Made by a program: the position numbers and the translations under genes
In this document: positions 63,382 through 64,000 of the stretch, in pieces
Position numbering within the stretch: the first letter of the stretch is position 1
Layout: every line of letters starts with the position of its first letter
Assembly: GCF_014303395.1 (NCBI RefSeq)
Contig: NZ_CP060298.1
Coordinates: 992,001-1,056,000, forward strand
DNA from: Nakamurella sp. PAMC28650
GTDB lineage: Bacteria; Actinomycetota; Actinomycetes; Mycobacteriales; Nakamurellaceae
Direction of reading: 5' to 3'
DNA: 64,000 bases
Notes under the pieces: generated by a model
The model's input: only the letters and a program-made list of their open reading frames with translations
What the model was told of the DNA's origin: nothing
Database searches by the model: none

Positions 63382-63633
63382 CCTTGTTCCCGACACCCCC
63401 CGGTTTGCCCGGTGCTTTCGCTCCCCTTCGACGGTCAGCTGATCCTGTTGCGCTTGGGCTTAAGCGTCGGCGTGTTTGCGTTGTTGCTGCTCGGCCTCTT
63501 CGGCCGCTGATTCGACGGCCAGCCGTTGGGGGTGGGCCGCATCCGTGGCCGCATCGGCACGAGGGTGACCGTCTTCTGTGCCTTCTGGAGCTTCTTTGTC
63601 CCTCCTGGCCGCGGCTGCGGGCAGATGCGCCGG
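63382..63633. other. Region after the small conserved gene
   Basis: On the minus strand the frame of the 56-residue gene stays open past its TGA to 63460, with an Ala/Glu-rich sequence (ESAAEEAEQQQRKHADA), but has no start codon of its own; see findings. Confidence 0.4.
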
Positions 63634-63804
63634 TCAGGAACCGGTTCCGGTGGTGGCCTTGTGGCGAAGTGCGGCGAGTTTGCGGCGGGTTTCCGGGTCG
63701 GCGGCGTAGGTCTTGGCGTTGGCGATGACCTTCTGGCCTTGCGGGGTGCGGGCCAGGGCGGCCAGGCCGCCGATCCAGCCGAATTTTTTCAGTAGTCCGA
63801 CCAT
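63634..63804 (-). CDS. Small conserved protein, 56 residues
   Basis: ATG 63804 preceded by AAAGGACG. Sequence: VGLLKKFGWIGGLAALARTP, then ANAKTYAADPETRRKLAALR. A hydrophobic start is followed by a charged helix. Similar short proteins occur in actinobacteria; function unknown. It lies next to a CsbD-like gene on the same strand, suggesting a stress-related pair. Confidence 0.65.
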   Translation of the reverse strand: MVGLLKKFGWIGGLAALARTPQGQKVIANAKTYAADPETRRKLAALRHKATTGTGS

Positions 63805-63910
63805 CAGTTTTTCGTCCTTTCGACAGGGCGCGGTTGCGATGGTGGTGGGGCACGGCGGAACACCCCACCGCGGCCCCGCCACCGGTTCGACGGCGGCGTG
63901 ATCGGCCGGG

Positions 63911-64000
63911 TCAGTGGCCCAGTACGTCTTTGGCGGCGTCTTTGACTTTTTCGCCGGTCTGCTTGACGTCGGCGGAGGCCTGGTCGGCCTGGCCTTGGGC
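63911..64000 (-). CDS. CsbD-like stress protein, 3' end only
   Basis: The last 29 codons, running off the window: GQADQASADVKQTGEKVKDA and KDVLGH before the TGA, the Lys/Asp/Ala-rich helical repeat of CsbD-type proteins. Identification rests on this short segment. Confidence 0.6.
   Translation of the reverse strand, partial: AQGQADQASADVKQTGEKVKDAAKDVLGH

Overview
The window is high-GC actinobacterial DNA. Positions 1605-14820 hold the conserved growth and cell-division cluster that in Mycobacterium tuberculosis runs from Rv0013 to Rv0020c near oriC: pabA/trpG, then on the minus strand pknB, pknA, pbpA, rodA, pstP, fhaB and fhaA. An HtrA-type protease gene lies between pabA and pknB, and a tRNA-Leu(CAG) gene follows fhaA. 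The minus-strand genes would let two PASTA/Ser-Thr kinases, one PP2C phosphatase and two FHA adaptors control a SEDS polymerase and its partner penicillin-binding protein during septal and polar wall synthesis.

From the tRNA to about 55 kb the window is an accessory region full of transposable elements. I recognise members or remnants of IS1380 (five loci), IS701 (two), IS5 (two), IS1182, IS110, ISAs1, IS66, ISL3 (two copies of 1381 bp), IS3 and IS4, and a Tn554-type three-gene (TnpA/TnpB/TnpC) transposon. Many insertions can be resolved to the base from inverted repeats and target duplications. These show a recombinase-like gene split by IS1380, a glycosidase gene split by ISL3, and a Tn554-type transposon carrying ISAs1 carrying IS66. 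CTAG is reused as target by several IS families, and three elements at 25.9-29.8 kb abut with only one CTAG between neighbours.

Cargo between the insertions: a MoeY-like protein (ThiF/E1 domain fused to a nitroreductase domain, compare Rv1355c) overlapping an acyltransferase-like gene (compare Rv1356c); a STAS-like small protein overlapping a HAMP-GAF-GGDEF diguanylate cyclase; and a furA-katG oxidative-stress operon. In M. tuberculosis the MoeY pair also sits beside c-di-GMP genes, so the linkage here, visible once the IS block is removed, may be functional.

From 55.8 kb to the end the DNA is chromosomal or accessory: a SET-type MFS exporter whose C-terminus is rewritten by a 67-bp tandem duplication, a padR-DUF2218 pair, a ROK regulator divergent from a secreted family-3 glycosidase with a C8-tract frameshift, a decayed TfoX-like gene, a 56-residue conserved small protein and the end of a CsbD-like gene.

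All calls come from reading sequence and recalling families; no database search was run. Frameshifts may be real or assembly errors, especially those in homopolymers.
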